Of a DNA stretch of 24,950 bases, positions 1 through 8,918 are shown piece by piece. The DNA is from Candidatus Omnitrophota bacterium (GTDB lineage Bacteria; Omnitrophota; Gorgyraeia; 2-01-FULL-45-10). The stretch lies in NCBI GenBank assembly GCA_026387165.1, contig JAPLMG010000022.1, positions 1 through 24,950 of the forward strand, written 5' to 3'. The translations under genes were made by a program, and so were the position numbers. The notes beneath the pieces were generated by a model. The model was given only the letters and a program-made list of their open reading frames with translations. It ran no database searches and was not told where the DNA came from. Positions within the stretch are counted from its first letter, which is position 1, and every line of letters begins with the position of its first letter.

Positions 1-16
1 CTGCTCGAGTTGTTGT

Positions 17-1771
17 ATGAAAAAAGACGGTCATCAAGGCGGTAAAAAAATTGATAACCTATTACAAAAGATGAAGAAAGGTTTGTATCTTTTTTTAATT
101 ATCATAGCCGCCTTCATAGTAAGGGCGATAGGTATAAACTACGGCCTTCCTTTTGCGTATCATGATGATGAACCTATATTAGTGAACTACGCGCTGGCGT
201 ACGGGATGGGCGACTTTAATCCGCATTTCTTTAACATCTCCCCATTTCTAACTTACTGCCTTTTTTTTCTATATGGCATTTTTTTTGTGGTAGGACGTAT
301 ATTCGGATTATTCCATAGCACAAAAGATTTTGCTTATCTGTATTTAAATAATCCGACGCCGTTTTATTTGATAGGCAGGGTGTTATTCGGGCTAATCTGC
401 GGTACCTTGTCGGTATTTTTCCTGTATATTGCGGGGAAAAAATATTTTGGTAAAAAAGTCGCCCTCTTGGCCGCCCTTTTTCTGGCTTTTAATTTTTTAC
501 ACGTCCGTGATTCCCATTATCTGTACTTCGATATTCCGCTTACGCTTTGCACGCTCATATTCTTTTGGAAGACATATAGCTTCTTCTCTCCGGCCCGTAA
601 GATAGATTATATTGCATTGGGGGCGCTGTTTGGTATGGCCGTATCTGTCAAATATCAGGGCGTATCTTTACTCTTGCCGTTCATTGTGATCATTTTTTAT
701 AACTTCGCAATTTCGAAGAATACAAAATTAACCGATAGAATCTCGTTTATTGCATGGAGCGGCAGCGCATGCCTTGCGGTTATTTTTATCGGCAATCCGT
801 TTTTGTTCTTAAATCTTAAAGAATTTGTTAATAGTGTGCATGATCTTCCGTATATGCCCGTATCGCCGCTTTATCATTTGAGAGTATCGCTTTTAAACGG
901 ATGCGGCACCCTTATGGTTATTTCTGGCATAATCGGCATGTTATGGGCATTGATCAGACGGAATAGAAGTTTTATTATAGCCGCATACACTATCTTTTAT
1001 TACTTTCTTATAACAAAAGCAGCGCAGCCTGGCGAGAGGCTTGTTTTGCCTATCGTGCCGTTTTTGCTATTATTTGCATCCTTTGTTATCATTGAGATAT
1101 ATAACGCAATAGAGAATAGGGCTTTAGCCGTTATCGCGAGCTCTCTCCTTGTCATGATCCTAATTTATCCTTCTTTCATCATGACTTATCAATCGGATCT
1201 GCTCTTTCTCAAAGAAGATACGCGCACTCAGGCCTACAGGTGGATAAAAGAAAATATCGAGCCTAAGTCAAAGATAGCGCTTGATGCTACATCGTCAGGA
1301 TTTCCTAGGCTTGAAAAAGATAAAGAGCAGATAAAAGAACTGGAGAGCTATCTCGGATCGACCACTTTCCGTAAACCGGTCAAATCCGCTGATGCGAAAT
1401 TGAAATTTATGCTGGAAAACCCTTCCTATCCCAAAAGCGCCTATTATCTTTTTTATTTAAGGAGCGTTACTACAGGGGGATTTTTGTCTATTTACCCTTC
1501 CATAAACGTGCGCTATGCTGAGATAGAAGCCAAGAAAATAGATTTTGCAGTGCTTTCCAATATGCTTGCAGGCGTAGAATTTAATGATTTTGTTAATGAG
1601 ATAGCCGGCCACAGCACTCTTTTAAAGACATTCTCACCGTACAAGGAAGACGCGCCTAATAGAAAATCTCTTGAAATGACTTCGGTGCCGGCCGCGGCCT
1701 TTATGGAAAGAGAATTGTTTGATAGAAAGAGTTACGGGCCCTGTATAAAGATATATCAAATAAAGAAATAG
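17..1771 (+). CDS. GT39-type membrane glycosyltransferase (ArnT/PMT-like)
   Basis: A 584-residue multi-pass membrane protein of the GT-C fold. It probably moves a sugar from a polyprenyl-phosphate donor to an acceptor on the outer face of the inner membrane. After the first membrane helix (about residues 22-42) comes the acidic motif HDDEP (about 49-53), the expected catalytic/metal position of GT39 enzymes. About ten hydrophobic helices follow up to residue 400, then a soluble C-terminal domain (about 400-584). Neither ATG at 17 nor the in-frame ATG at 71 has a clear Shine-Dalgarno. At 17 the ATGA overlaps a TGA (18-20) of an upstream frame that ends ARVVV, so an upstream gene may be coupled to it. 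The frame is also open to the window edge. Substrate unknown. Confidence 0.85.
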   Translation: MKKDGHQGGKKIDNLLQKMKKGLYLFLIIIAAFIVRAIGINYGLPFAYHDDEPILVNYALAYGMGDFNPHFFNISPFLTYCLFFLYGIFFVVGRIFGLFHSTKDFAYLYLNNPTPFYLIGRVLFGLICGTLSVFFLYIAGKKYFGKKVALLAALFLAFNFLHVRDSHYLYFDIPLTLCTLIFFWKTYSFFSPARKIDYIALGALFGMAVSVKYQGVSLLLPFIVIIFYNFAISKNTKLTDRISFIAWSGSACLAVIFIGNPFLFLNLKEFVNSVHDLPYMPVSPLYHLRVSLLNGCGTLMVISGIIGMLWALIRRNRSFIIAAYTIFYYFLITKAAQPGERLVLPIVPFLLLFASFVIIEIYNAIENRALAVIASSLLVMILIYPSFIMTYQSDLLFLKEDTRTQAYRWIKENIEPKSKIALDATSSGFPRLEKDKEQIKELESYLGSTTFRKPVKSADAKLKFMLENPSYPKSAYYLFYLRSVTTGGFLSIYPSINVRYAEIEAKKIDFAVLSNMLAGVEFNDFVNEIAGHSTLLKTFSPYKEDAPNRKSLEMTSVPAAAFMERELFDRKSYGPCIKIYQIKK

Positions 1772-1800
1772 GAACGGCTTATTTGATTTCAATGATCTAT

Positions 1801-1858
1801 CTTATTATAGGAGGACCCTCGCCTCTCTATTCAAAGAGTTTCAACTAACTTTAATATG
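1801..1858 (+). repeat. Dispersed noncoding repeat, copy A
   Basis: Intergenic stretch about 84% identical over some 57 aligned columns, with two 1-base gaps, to 2765-2820. The shared core includes ATTATAGGA, GACCCT, GCCTCT and the 13-mer ATTCAAAGAGTTT. It sits just upstream of the methyltransferase gene, while copy B sits just downstream of that gene and ahead of the next GT2 gene. No ORF or transposase is associated with it. Confidence 0.75.
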
Positions 1859-1893
1859 CCGCCAGCATAATTACAAAAGGAAAATAAGATATT

Positions 1894-2679
1894 ATGCACC
1901 TAAAAAGAGTTTTCAAAAAAATTCAAAATCGCATATTCCATCGAGTGCTCGGAAAAATGTTTTTTCAAGGAGAAGATTTTTATACCAAACCGTCCCTTAA
2001 AAAATTTTTTATACGTAATATTAATCAATTTGTAAATGAAAAAGGCTGGCAAACGCCCTTCATTTATACCAATGAAGAATGCCTGGACTTCTGGAAATCG
2101 ATCGATAATAAAAGTCCTAGTATTGGAAATCGGCCAGAAAATTATGCTAAAAAAGAAAACACTATAGTAGAGTTTTTACATAATTTCTGGACCCCCGAAA
2201 TAGAAAAAGCCAACAGCATTTTAGAAATTGGATGCAATTGCGGGGCAAATCTTTTTATTCTAAACAGATTAGGTTATATTAATTTAACAGGGGTCGAAAT
2301 AAATCCCATGGCAATTAAGGAGATGGAGAAATCGTTCCCCCGCTTAAAAGAGAATATCAATATTTTAATAGGCGATATAGGCGAAATTCTTAGGAAGATG
2401 AAAGATGGAGAGGCGGATATTATATTTACCATGGGCGTTTGTATGCATATTCATCCAACTAAAAATTATATTTTTGAAGAGATAGCAAGAGTAGCGAAGA
2501 AATATATATGTACTATTGAGCCAGAAACAGCCAACTCAAATTATGTGTTTGCCAGAAATTATAGACGGGTCTTCGAAAAGCTTGGTTGCCGCCAGTTAAA
2601 ATCTGTTTTAGTAGGAAGAATATCTTCCGAAGGCATCCGCGGAAACAATGATTGTATTGCTAGGTTATTTAAACTGTAA
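1894..2679 (+). CDS. Class I SAM-dependent methyltransferase
   Basis: A 261-residue protein with the Rossmann SAM-binding motif ILEIGCNCG (about 109-117), an acidic strand-2 end (GVEIN, about 133-137) and the post-motif TMGVCMHIHP (about 180-189). That last motif resembles the 'GVLIHIHP' of the methylase at 21976 and of the pseudaminic-acid-associated methylase family. About 100 residues precede the SAM domain, which is longer than in the 21976 protein. It is a likely sugar or glycolipid methyltransferase; the acceptor is unknown. The nearest Shine-Dalgarno (AAGGAA, 1877-1882) is about 11 bases from the ATG, which is rather far. The gene looks more AT-rich than its neighbours and is bracketed by copies A and B of a noncoding repeat, so it may be an inserted cassette. 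Confidence 0.85.
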   Translation: MHLKRVFKKIQNRIFHRVLGKMFFQGEDFYTKPSLKKFFIRNINQFVNEKGWQTPFIYTNEECLDFWKSIDNKSPSIGNRPENYAKKENTIVEFLHNFWTPEIEKANSILEIGCNCGANLFILNRLGYINLTGVEINPMAIKEMEKSFPRLKENINILIGDIGEILRKMKDGEADIIFTMGVCMHIHPTKNYIFEEIARVAKKYICTIEPETANSNYVFARNYRRVFEKLGCRQLKSVLVGRISSEGIRGNNDCIARLFKL

Positions 2680-2720
2680 AAAACGAATATTTGTATTTTC
2701 ATGTGTATTAAAATAGGGAC

Positions 2721-2756
2721 GGTTGTACCAGCTCAATAATTCGGTAACCTTTTTTT
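2721..2756 (+). terminator. Weak candidate intrinsic terminator
   Basis: GGTTGT (2721-2726) can pair with GTAACC (2744-2749) using two G-U pairs across a 17-base loop, and seven T follow directly (2750-2756). The stem is short and the loop long, so termination would be partial at best. It lies between the methyltransferase and repeat copy B. Confidence 0.25.
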
Positions 2757-2764
2757 AACAATTC

Positions 2765-2820
2765 TATTATAGGAGACCCTGCCTCTTCATTCAAAGAGTT
2801 TTGACCAGGTTTATTATGCT
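2765..2820 (+). repeat. Dispersed noncoding repeat, copy B
   Basis: Second copy of the element at 1801-1858 and in the same orientation. It contains a small stem CTCTT / AAGAG around ATTCAAAGAG. The strong Shine-Dalgarno AGAGGA (2826-2831) of the following GT2 gene lies just past its end, five bases before the ATG. Confidence 0.75.
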
Positions 2821-2836
2821 GCTATAGAGGACTTGC

Positions 2837-3625
2837 ATGAATCATAAGAGAATTGTTTATTCAATAGTTATACCGGTTTTTAATGAAAGCGGCAATGTAG
2901 CGGAGCTGTATAAACGGCTTAAAAAAATTCTTGAAGGCTTAGATAAATCTTATGAAATAATCTTTGCCGATGACGGCAGCACAGATGACTCTTTCCTGTT
3001 ATTGAGAAATATCGCATTTTCCGACCACGGGGTCAGGGTTTTGCGTTTCGATAAGAATTATGGCCAACATAAGGCTGTAGCGGCAGGTATTTTAGAAGCG
3101 CAGGGAGATTATATTGTAACGCTGGACGCAGATCTGCAAAATCCGCCCGAAGAGATACCGGGGTTAATAGAGAAGATAAAAAGCGGCTATGACATGGTTT
3201 CCGGATATCGAAAGCTCAGGAAAGACAGCCTGGGCAGGCGCCTTCCTTCTCTTATGACAAATTTTGTTATTTTTTCCATCACCGGCTTAAGGATGCATGA
3301 TTACGGATCTATGCTCAGGATCTATAAAAAAGAGACAGCAAAATCTCTGGCTGAAGAATTCAAAAAAAGCGGCGGGTATATTACCATGCTTGTGGCGAAG
3401 GTGACGCGCAACATCGCGGAGATAACGGTTAGCCATGACGCAAGATCCGCCGGCCGGTCCAAATATAATTTGTCTAAGCTGGCGGGCCTCTTCTTCAGAA
3501 TTTTATTTTGCTATAATGAAAATGTAAGAAAAGCACTCGGGATAAAAACAGAAGAACCTTTTTTTGTGATAGAAAGAAAGATAGAAGATGGACAAGAGGC
3601 GATCGTTTCCAATTACAATAGATAA
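2837..3625 (+). CDS. GT2 glycosyltransferase, ArnC-like (polyprenyl-phosphate sugar synthase type)
   Basis: A 262-residue GT-A enzyme that probably transfers a sugar from a nucleotide donor to undecaprenyl phosphate on the cytoplasmic face. Motifs in order: VIPVFNE (11-17), ADDGSTD (44-50), the metal/donor motif DADLQNPPEE (97-106), and DYGSMLRIYK (about 155-164), which resembles the ArnC 'DYGCMLRAY' segment. GRSKYN near residue 210 is the usual acceptor-side motif. The two C-terminal helices of ArnC and GtrB are absent. The protein ends in a short polar tail, so it is probably peripheral. Its last 38 bases overlap the next gene out of frame. Confidence 0.88.
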   Translation: MNHKRIVYSIVIPVFNESGNVAELYKRLKKILEGLDKSYEIIFADDGSTDDSFLLLRNIAFSDHGVRVLRFDKNYGQHKAVAAGILEAQGDYIVTLDADLQNPPEEIPGLIEKIKSGYDMVSGYRKLRKDSLGRRLPSLMTNFVIFSITGLRMHDYGSMLRIYKKETAKSLAEEFKKSGGYITMLVAKVTRNIAEITVSHDARSAGRSKYNLSKLAGLFFRILFCYNENVRKALGIKTEEPFFVIERKIEDGQEAIVSNYNR

Positions 3626-4346
3626 ATGGGACTCCCGTTTTTTTAAAGTTCCCATCGCCCGGCTTATAGTGTCGGGGCGTAGGCCATATGCCTATTTTGC
3701 CGAGGAGATGACAGGTCTTATGTTATCGGCCAAGAGAAAAAAAATAGGCTATCTTGTTATAAAACTGGAAAACTCCGGAACTTTTTACTCGAGGGATCTT
3801 TTGCGCCTGGGGATGAAATTGTGCGGAGAGTCGGTAGATTTAAAATTTACATATAGAGGTGGTAAAAAGAATGGTCCCGCATCAGAATATTATATTAATT
3901 TGCTGAAACCATGCGACATTGAAAAAATAAAAACTATTGCAAGCGATGCGTTCAGGCGAAGCTATCTTTACAGGTGCGGCTTTAGCAAGATGAGGGAGAT
4001 AGACCGTTATCATGCCACATGGGTTGAAAATCTCTCAAAGGATAAGGATGTTCATATCTTTATCGCGAAAGAGAATAATAAGGCAATAGGTTTTCTTGCC
4101 TTAAAGATCAATAAGATCGGACGATACGGAAGGATAATATTAATAGCCGTGCATAAGAAATATAGGGGGAGGGGTGCGGGTAGCGCCTTGGTCCATAGAT
4201 GCATTGAGTGGGGCAATAAAAAGATAGACTCTATCTTCGTAAAGACGCAAAAAGATAATCGCAATGCGATTATCTTATACAAGAAAATGGGCTTTAAGTT
4301 AGTAGGGACCGATAAAGTCTTCTGTAAAAAGATATCAGGCCGATGA
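3588..4346 (+). CDS. GNAT N-acetyltransferase, WecD-like
   Basis: A 252-residue acetyltransferase. The N-terminal segment with WDSRFFKVPI (14-23) resembles the start of dTDP-fucosamine acetyltransferase WecD. The GNAT core is C-terminal, with the acetyl-CoA loop YRGRGAGSAL (about 192-201) and the closing NRNAIILYKKMGF typical of the fold. It probably acetylates an amino sugar made for the same glycan. The start at 3588 lies inside the previous gene; a purine-rich stretch (3571-3587) could serve for ribosome binding. The end overlaps the next gene through ATGA (4343-4346). A later start would remove the WDSRFF motif, so the early start is preferred. Confidence 0.82.
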   Translation: MDKRRSFPITIDKWDSRFFKVPIARLIVSGRRPYAYFAEEMTGLMLSAKRKKIGYLVIKLENSGTFYSRDLLRLGMKLCGESVDLKFTYRGGKKNGPASEYYINLLKPCDIEKIKTIASDAFRRSYLYRCGFSKMREIDRYHATWVENLSKDKDVHIFIAKENNKAIGFLALKINKIGRYGRIILIAVHKKYRGRGAGSALVHRCIEWGNKKIDSIFVKTQKDNRNAIILYKKMGFKLVGTDKVFCKKISGR

Positions 4347-6022
4347 AAACTATATTACCCGTAACGGTACTTCTTACCATGTTCTTTCTTCTTGTCGTTA
4401 CCTCTACTATCACCAAATCTCCTATTTGTGATGAGGCGGGCCATCATATAGCCGCGGGATATTCGTATGTCAAAACAGGGGATTTTCGTATGAATCCCTC
4501 AGCGCCTCCGTTGCTCCGCATTATAATGGGTGCGCCGCTTTTATTTTTAAACCTAAAAATTCCCATGGATAATTCTTCATGGGTAACGATAAATAGCACA
4601 GAATTCAGCCGCCTCTTCCTTTTTGTCTATAATAAGAACGCAGATCTTATAGTATTCTTAAGCAGGTTACCGATGGTCCTTATTTCCACATTCCTCGGCA
4701 TATTAGTTTTTATATGGGCAAAAGATCTATATGGTAAGAAAGCCGGTTTGTTCGCGTTATTATTATATGCATTTTCTCCCGCAATATTAGCAAATGCAGG
4801 TTTAGCGATGCTCGATATGGGCTGCGCCCTGTTCATCTTTATGGCTGCATTCCAGTTCTGGAGGTATATAAAAGATAAGAGCGTGTATAATGTACTTCTA
4901 TGCGGCATAGCTTTCGGCCTGGCGCAGTCAGCCAAGTTTACCTCACTCGTACTTTACCCTCTGTTTTTGTTGCTTGCAGCGATCGATATTTTACAACAAA
5001 AAAACAACAGGCTTGCTTTAACAAGGCGCGCCATATGGCATATATTGCTTATCTTCCTGACAGGTATTTTTGTATTATGGGCTACCTATGGTTTTGAATT
5101 TAAGCCTTTGTTGAGGAATGCGCCTGACATCGAAGAGAAGGTAGGGTATATTAAAAAGATAGCCAATTCTATTCCGTTTCTTGATGGAAATAGGGCTGCA
5201 AATACCGCTGTTTATTTCGCAAAAAATGTCCCGATACCGTTAAGCGCCTATATGGTATCCTTTTCGGGCATTGCTAAATCATTCACCGTAGGAGATCAGT
5301 CCCTCTTTTTCATGGGGCATGCATTATCGAGCGGCTCAAAGATATATTACGCTGTTTTATATTTTATCAGAACGCCCCTGGCATCATTATTACTGCTATT
5401 TTCAGCAATTTTCTTATTTAAACGTCGTTCCAAGATCGGGACACTCGGAAATCTTTTTCTCATCCTGCCAATAATCCTTATCTTTCTGGCGGCGTCTTTC
5501 TCTAAATTACAGGGAGGGCTGCGTTATATCCTTCCTATGTACCCATTTCTATTTGTATGGATGGGGGGCCTCGTTACTGCAGAGACCAAAAAGATTGCGT
5601 CTCGAGTAGTATTTTATCTGTTATGTTTTTGGTATATCTTGGCCTCTATTGCGGTATATCCGCACTATCTTGCTTATTTTAATGAGCTTGTGGGCGGGCC
5701 GGGAGGATTTGGTTATAAGATTACCTCTGACGGAGATTGGGGGCAGGATTTCAAGGAACTGAAGAGGTATATGGATAAGCACGACATAAGCAGTATAAGG
5801 CTCTTATGTTTTGGCACAGCTGACCCTGCGTATTACGGGATCCAATATGAAAATCCCGGCGAAGAAGAGCTTGAAAAACCGATTGCCGGAAAATATTATG
5901 CTATAAGTTCAAGATCGTTGTCAGGCGTAAAATGGGCGGATAAGTATAAGCCTATAGACAAGGTCGCTTATAATATTTCTATATACCATGTAAAAGACGG
6001 GGAAGATGAACTTAAAAAATAA
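4343..6022 (+). CDS. GT39-type membrane glycosyltransferase
   Basis: A 559-residue multi-pass protein. After helix 1 the acidic motif ICDEAGHHIAAGYSYVKTGD (about 28-47) matches the DE-containing first periplasmic loop of GT39 proteins. NPSAPPLLR (about 51-59) follows, similar to the 'N.P.HPPL' segment of that family. Roughly ten helices follow, and a soluble C-terminal region begins near residue 450. It probably glycosylates a lipid or protein from a polyprenyl-phosphate sugar. It is coupled at both ends: ATGA with the GNAT gene upstream and a 17-base overlap with the YfhO-like gene downstream. Confidence 0.86.
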   Translation: MKTILPVTVLLTMFFLLVVTSTITKSPICDEAGHHIAAGYSYVKTGDFRMNPSAPPLLRIIMGAPLLFLNLKIPMDNSSWVTINSTEFSRLFLFVYNKNADLIVFLSRLPMVLISTFLGILVFIWAKDLYGKKAGLFALLLYAFSPAILANAGLAMLDMGCALFIFMAAFQFWRYIKDKSVYNVLLCGIAFGLAQSAKFTSLVLYPLFLLLAAIDILQQKNNRLALTRRAIWHILLIFLTGIFVLWATYGFEFKPLLRNAPDIEEKVGYIKKIANSIPFLDGNRAANTAVYFAKNVPIPLSAYMVSFSGIAKSFTVGDQSLFFMGHALSSGSKIYYAVLYFIRTPLASLLLLFSAIFLFKRRSKIGTLGNLFLILPIILIFLAASFSKLQGGLRYILPMYPFLFVWMGGLVTAETKKIASRVVFYLLCFWYILASIAVYPHYLAYFNELVGGPGGFGYKITSDGDWGQDFKELKRYMDKHDISSIRLLCFGTADPAYYGIQYENPGEEELEKPIAGKYYAISSRSLSGVKWADKYKPIDKVAYNISIYHVKDGEDELKK

Positions 6023-8168
6023 CCTGAAATTTTTTATAATATTCACCCTGGTTATCCTTCTATTTCACTGGAGGCTGATAACGATGAAGTCTCTTTTTAT
6101 AGGAGGCGATAACCTGATGCAATTCTATCCATGGTTCAAGGCCTACTCCGAATCTATTAAGCATCTGAACTTTCCTTTCTGGACCCAGTATATGCAGAGC
6201 GGCTTTCCGCTTATGGCGGAAGGGCAGATAGGCGGTTACTACCCATTAAATATACTCTTCTTCTTAATCTTGCCTCTTAATGTTGCTTATAACTATGCCA
6301 TCGTCTTTCATTTCATTATAGCCGGGATATCGGTATATTTTCTGACTAGAAAATTAGGAGCATGTGAATGGGGCGGTACTCTGGCGGCGCTCATCTTTTG
6401 TTTCGGGAGCGCATATGCGGGATGTTTTTATAATATAATAACATTGAGAACACTCTCATGGACCCCGCTTGTCTTCCTACTCTTTGAACTGTTCTTTGAA
6501 AAAAGAAAACCTGTATTGGTCCTGATCGCGGGCGTGATTTATGGAATGCAATTATTGGCAGGGTTTGCGCAGATAGCTTTTTACTGCTGGATCTTCTATC
6601 TGGTCTACTTTTTGTACAGATTTAAATTACGTAAAACCATTTTATATTTTTTAATGTTTTCAGCTATTTCATTCATAATATTTCTGCCGCAATTAATGTT
6701 AACATATAAGCTTCTTTTATACTCAGCCAGGACCACAGCTGATCTGCAATTTGCCTTATGGGGTTCTTTCAATCCTATCTATGCCGCAGGAGTTGTTTTT
6801 CCTTATTGGCCCGGTTTTTCAGTAAGCAGTTTTTATTTGAGCATATTCGGAATATTATTTTTAATCACTTCATTTTATTTACTCAAAACCGATAAAAGGC
6901 TCGCGGGGATATTTCTTATTTTTGCGCTTTCTTTATTTTTGTCGCTCGGCAGATATAATCCGCTATATGTCATGTTTCTGAAACTATGCAAATTCTATAC
7001 ATTCCGGAATCCATCCAAATTCCTTTTCTTTGCCGCCATGGCGTCATCGGTTTTGGCAGGGAGAGGTTTCTCTGAATTCATGAAGGACAACTTCAGACAT
7101 AGAAATAGTGCGTTAAGAATATATTGCATTATGCTATCTTTATGCGGGCTTACGTTTCTGGTATCAAAGGTATTGCTTGTTTCATTTAAGGATATGATCA
7201 TTAAAGCGGGAGAATGGTATATTAACGCTTTTATTTTTGGAAAAAGCAGCCACAGGCACGGCTTAGACACATATTTGAATAAGATACCTTCCTTATATAA
7301 CAGCATGGTCGACGGAACTTCTTTGAGGAACATTTTTAATATAACTTCATGGTTACTATTGATATCAGCGCTTATCATATCATGGCTGATTATTAATAAG
7401 CGCAAAATGCGCATGCCTGTTTATTCAAAGGGCCTTGTAATATTTGCCATAACGGCGGATCTGTTTATATACAGTTTTATAGGAACAGGGTTCAGGGGCA
7501 ATATGTGCAGTTTCGATATATTGAAACCGACACATGGTACGATCTTCAATTATATAAAGAATGACAAGGATATTTTCAGGGTTTTGCCGTATGGCGTCGG
7601 GACCGGAGAGCTTCCGGCCTGGATAATGCCCAATGCTAATATGACCTGCAAAATAGACAGCGTGGCCGGGTACACGCCTTTGGCTAACGAATACTATAGA
7701 AAATCTCTGTCACCGCTTGAGATAATAGATAATTCATTAGGCGTGATCCCCCCGGAAAAAAATTCTATAGATGATACTATAACGCTGCTGCGTTTGTTGA
7801 ATGTTAAATACATAATAAGCGCCGAGGAACTGGATAAATCTTATTTGAAATTGGTTTTGACGGAAGGACGGATCTATCTTTACAGGGTAACGGATAATTT
7901 GCCAAGGGCTTTTGCCATGAGGAAGCTCGATATGAGCGGAATTGATACTGATATAGAGATAAAAATGGTAGAATATAAATCCGGGAAGGCTCTTTTTAAA
8001 GCAGATATGCCATATGACGGATTTTTAGCATTTTCTGAAAATAACTATCCCGGCTGGAAGGCTTATGTAAACGGGAAACCAGGTAAGATAAGGCCTTTTC
8101 TATTGATCAATGCTGTCGAGCTCAATAAAGGCGAAAATCTCGTGAGTTTTGTTTATAGCCCTTATTAG
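6006..8168 (+). CDS. YfhO-family multi-pass membrane protein (putative GT-C)
   Basis: A 720-residue membrane protein. The first periplasmic loop reads GGDNLMQFYPWF (about 33-44), followed by FWTQYMQSGFPLMAEGQ, as in the YfhO / 'bacterial membrane protein' GT-C family. About twelve helices are followed by a C-terminal extracytoplasmic domain ending with NNYPGWKAYVNGK (about 680-692), a signature of this family. YfhO of Bacillus is implicated in glycosylating lipoteichoic acid; the substrate here is unknown. It starts inside the preceding GT39 gene with a 17-base overlap, and the next gene starts 13 bases after its stop, with little room for a separate promoter. Confidence 0.85.
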   Translation: MNLKNNLKFFIIFTLVILLFHWRLITMKSLFIGGDNLMQFYPWFKAYSESIKHLNFPFWTQYMQSGFPLMAEGQIGGYYPLNILFFLILPLNVAYNYAIVFHFIIAGISVYFLTRKLGACEWGGTLAALIFCFGSAYAGCFYNIITLRTLSWTPLVFLLFELFFEKRKPVLVLIAGVIYGMQLLAGFAQIAFYCWIFYLVYFLYRFKLRKTILYFLMFSAISFIIFLPQLMLTYKLLLYSARTTADLQFALWGSFNPIYAAGVVFPYWPGFSVSSFYLSIFGILFLITSFYLLKTDKRLAGIFLIFALSLFLSLGRYNPLYVMFLKLCKFYTFRNPSKFLFFAAMASSVLAGRGFSEFMKDNFRHRNSALRIYCIMLSLCGLTFLVSKVLLVSFKDMIIKAGEWYINAFIFGKSSHRHGLDTYLNKIPSLYNSMVDGTSLRNIFNITSWLLLISALIISWLIINKRKMRMPVYSKGLVIFAITADLFIYSFIGTGFRGNMCSFDILKPTHGTIFNYIKNDKDIFRVLPYGVGTGELPAWIMPNANMTCKIDSVAGYTPLANEYYRKSLSPLEIIDNSLGVIPPEKNSIDDTITLLRLLNVKYIISAEELDKSYLKLVLTEGRIYLYRVTDNLPRAFAMRKLDMSGIDTDIEIKMVEYKSGKALFKADMPYDGFLAFSENNYPGWKAYVNGKPGKIRPFLLINAVELNKGENLVSFVYSPY

Positions 8169-8180
8169 GAACCGAAAAGA

Positions 8181-8918
8181 ATGGCTGAGAAAATATTCTT
8201 AACAGTTATAATACCCGCTTATAATGAAGAGAGACATATAAAGGAGACGCTTTATGAAATATCCGGCTATCTTAAAAAGAGAGGGTTTGATTACGAAGTG
8301 ATGATTGTTGATGATGGCTCGATCGACAGGACTGCTGAGATCGCGCAATCCGCCGCGCCTCTTTTTAATAATTTTGCACTTTTAAAAAACGAAAATAACA
8401 GAGGCAAGGGGTATGCGGTACGAAGGGGTATGCTTGCCGCTAAGGGAGAGTATGCCCTATTTATGGATGCAGATAATTCCACCTCTATTTATGAGTTTGA
8501 CAAGTTTCTACCCTGTATTAAAGAGAGTTATGACGTAGTGATCGCCTCCAGGAGGCTTAAGGAGTCTCTTGTAGAAGACCCGCAGCCCATGCTTAGGGCA
8601 AAGATGGGTCAGCTTTATATTTTCTTGACCAAACTTATCCTCAAATTAAATTTAAGCGATTTTAATTGCGGTTTTAAAGTATACAAAGTTAAGCCATGCC
8701 GCTTTATATTTGATTTGCAGAGAATGGACGATTGGAGCTTTGATGTTGAGCTGCTTTTTTTGATAAATAAATATGGCCTAAAGATAAAAGAGATACCGGT
8801 CCGATGGGTTCATAAGAGCGGTTCCAAGGTTAAGCCGGTCAAAGACGCCGTCCGGTCTTTTTTAAGCATTATAAAGATCAAATCGAACGACCTGAAAGAT
8901 TTTTATAAGATAAAATGA
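8181..8918 (+). CDS. GT2 glycosyltransferase, ALG5-like (polyprenyl-phosphate glucosyltransferase type)
   Basis: A 245-residue GT-A enzyme with VIIPAYNEE (9-17), MIVDDGS (41-47), NRGKGYAVRRGM (73-84) and the donor/metal motif FMDADNST (94-101). The NRGKG...A.G...A.G pattern followed by DAD matches the dolichyl-phosphate beta-glucosyltransferase (ALG5) branch of GT2. This fits a role in charging undecaprenyl phosphate with a hexose for the neighbouring GT-C proteins. No membrane helices are evident beyond a hydrophobic patch near residues 145-160. The stop overlaps the start of a 36-codon ORF through ATGA (8915-8918). Confidence 0.88.
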   Translation: MAEKIFLTVIIPAYNEERHIKETLYEISGYLKKRGFDYEVMIVDDGSIDRTAEIAQSAAPLFNNFALLKNENNRGKGYAVRRGMLAAKGEYALFMDADNSTSIYEFDKFLPCIKESYDVVIASRRLKESLVEDPQPMLRAKMGQLYIFLTKLILKLNLSDFNCGFKVYKVKPCRFIFDLQRMDDWSFDVELLFLINKYGLKIKEIPVRWVHKSGSKVKPVKDAVRSFLSIIKIKSNDLKDFYKIK

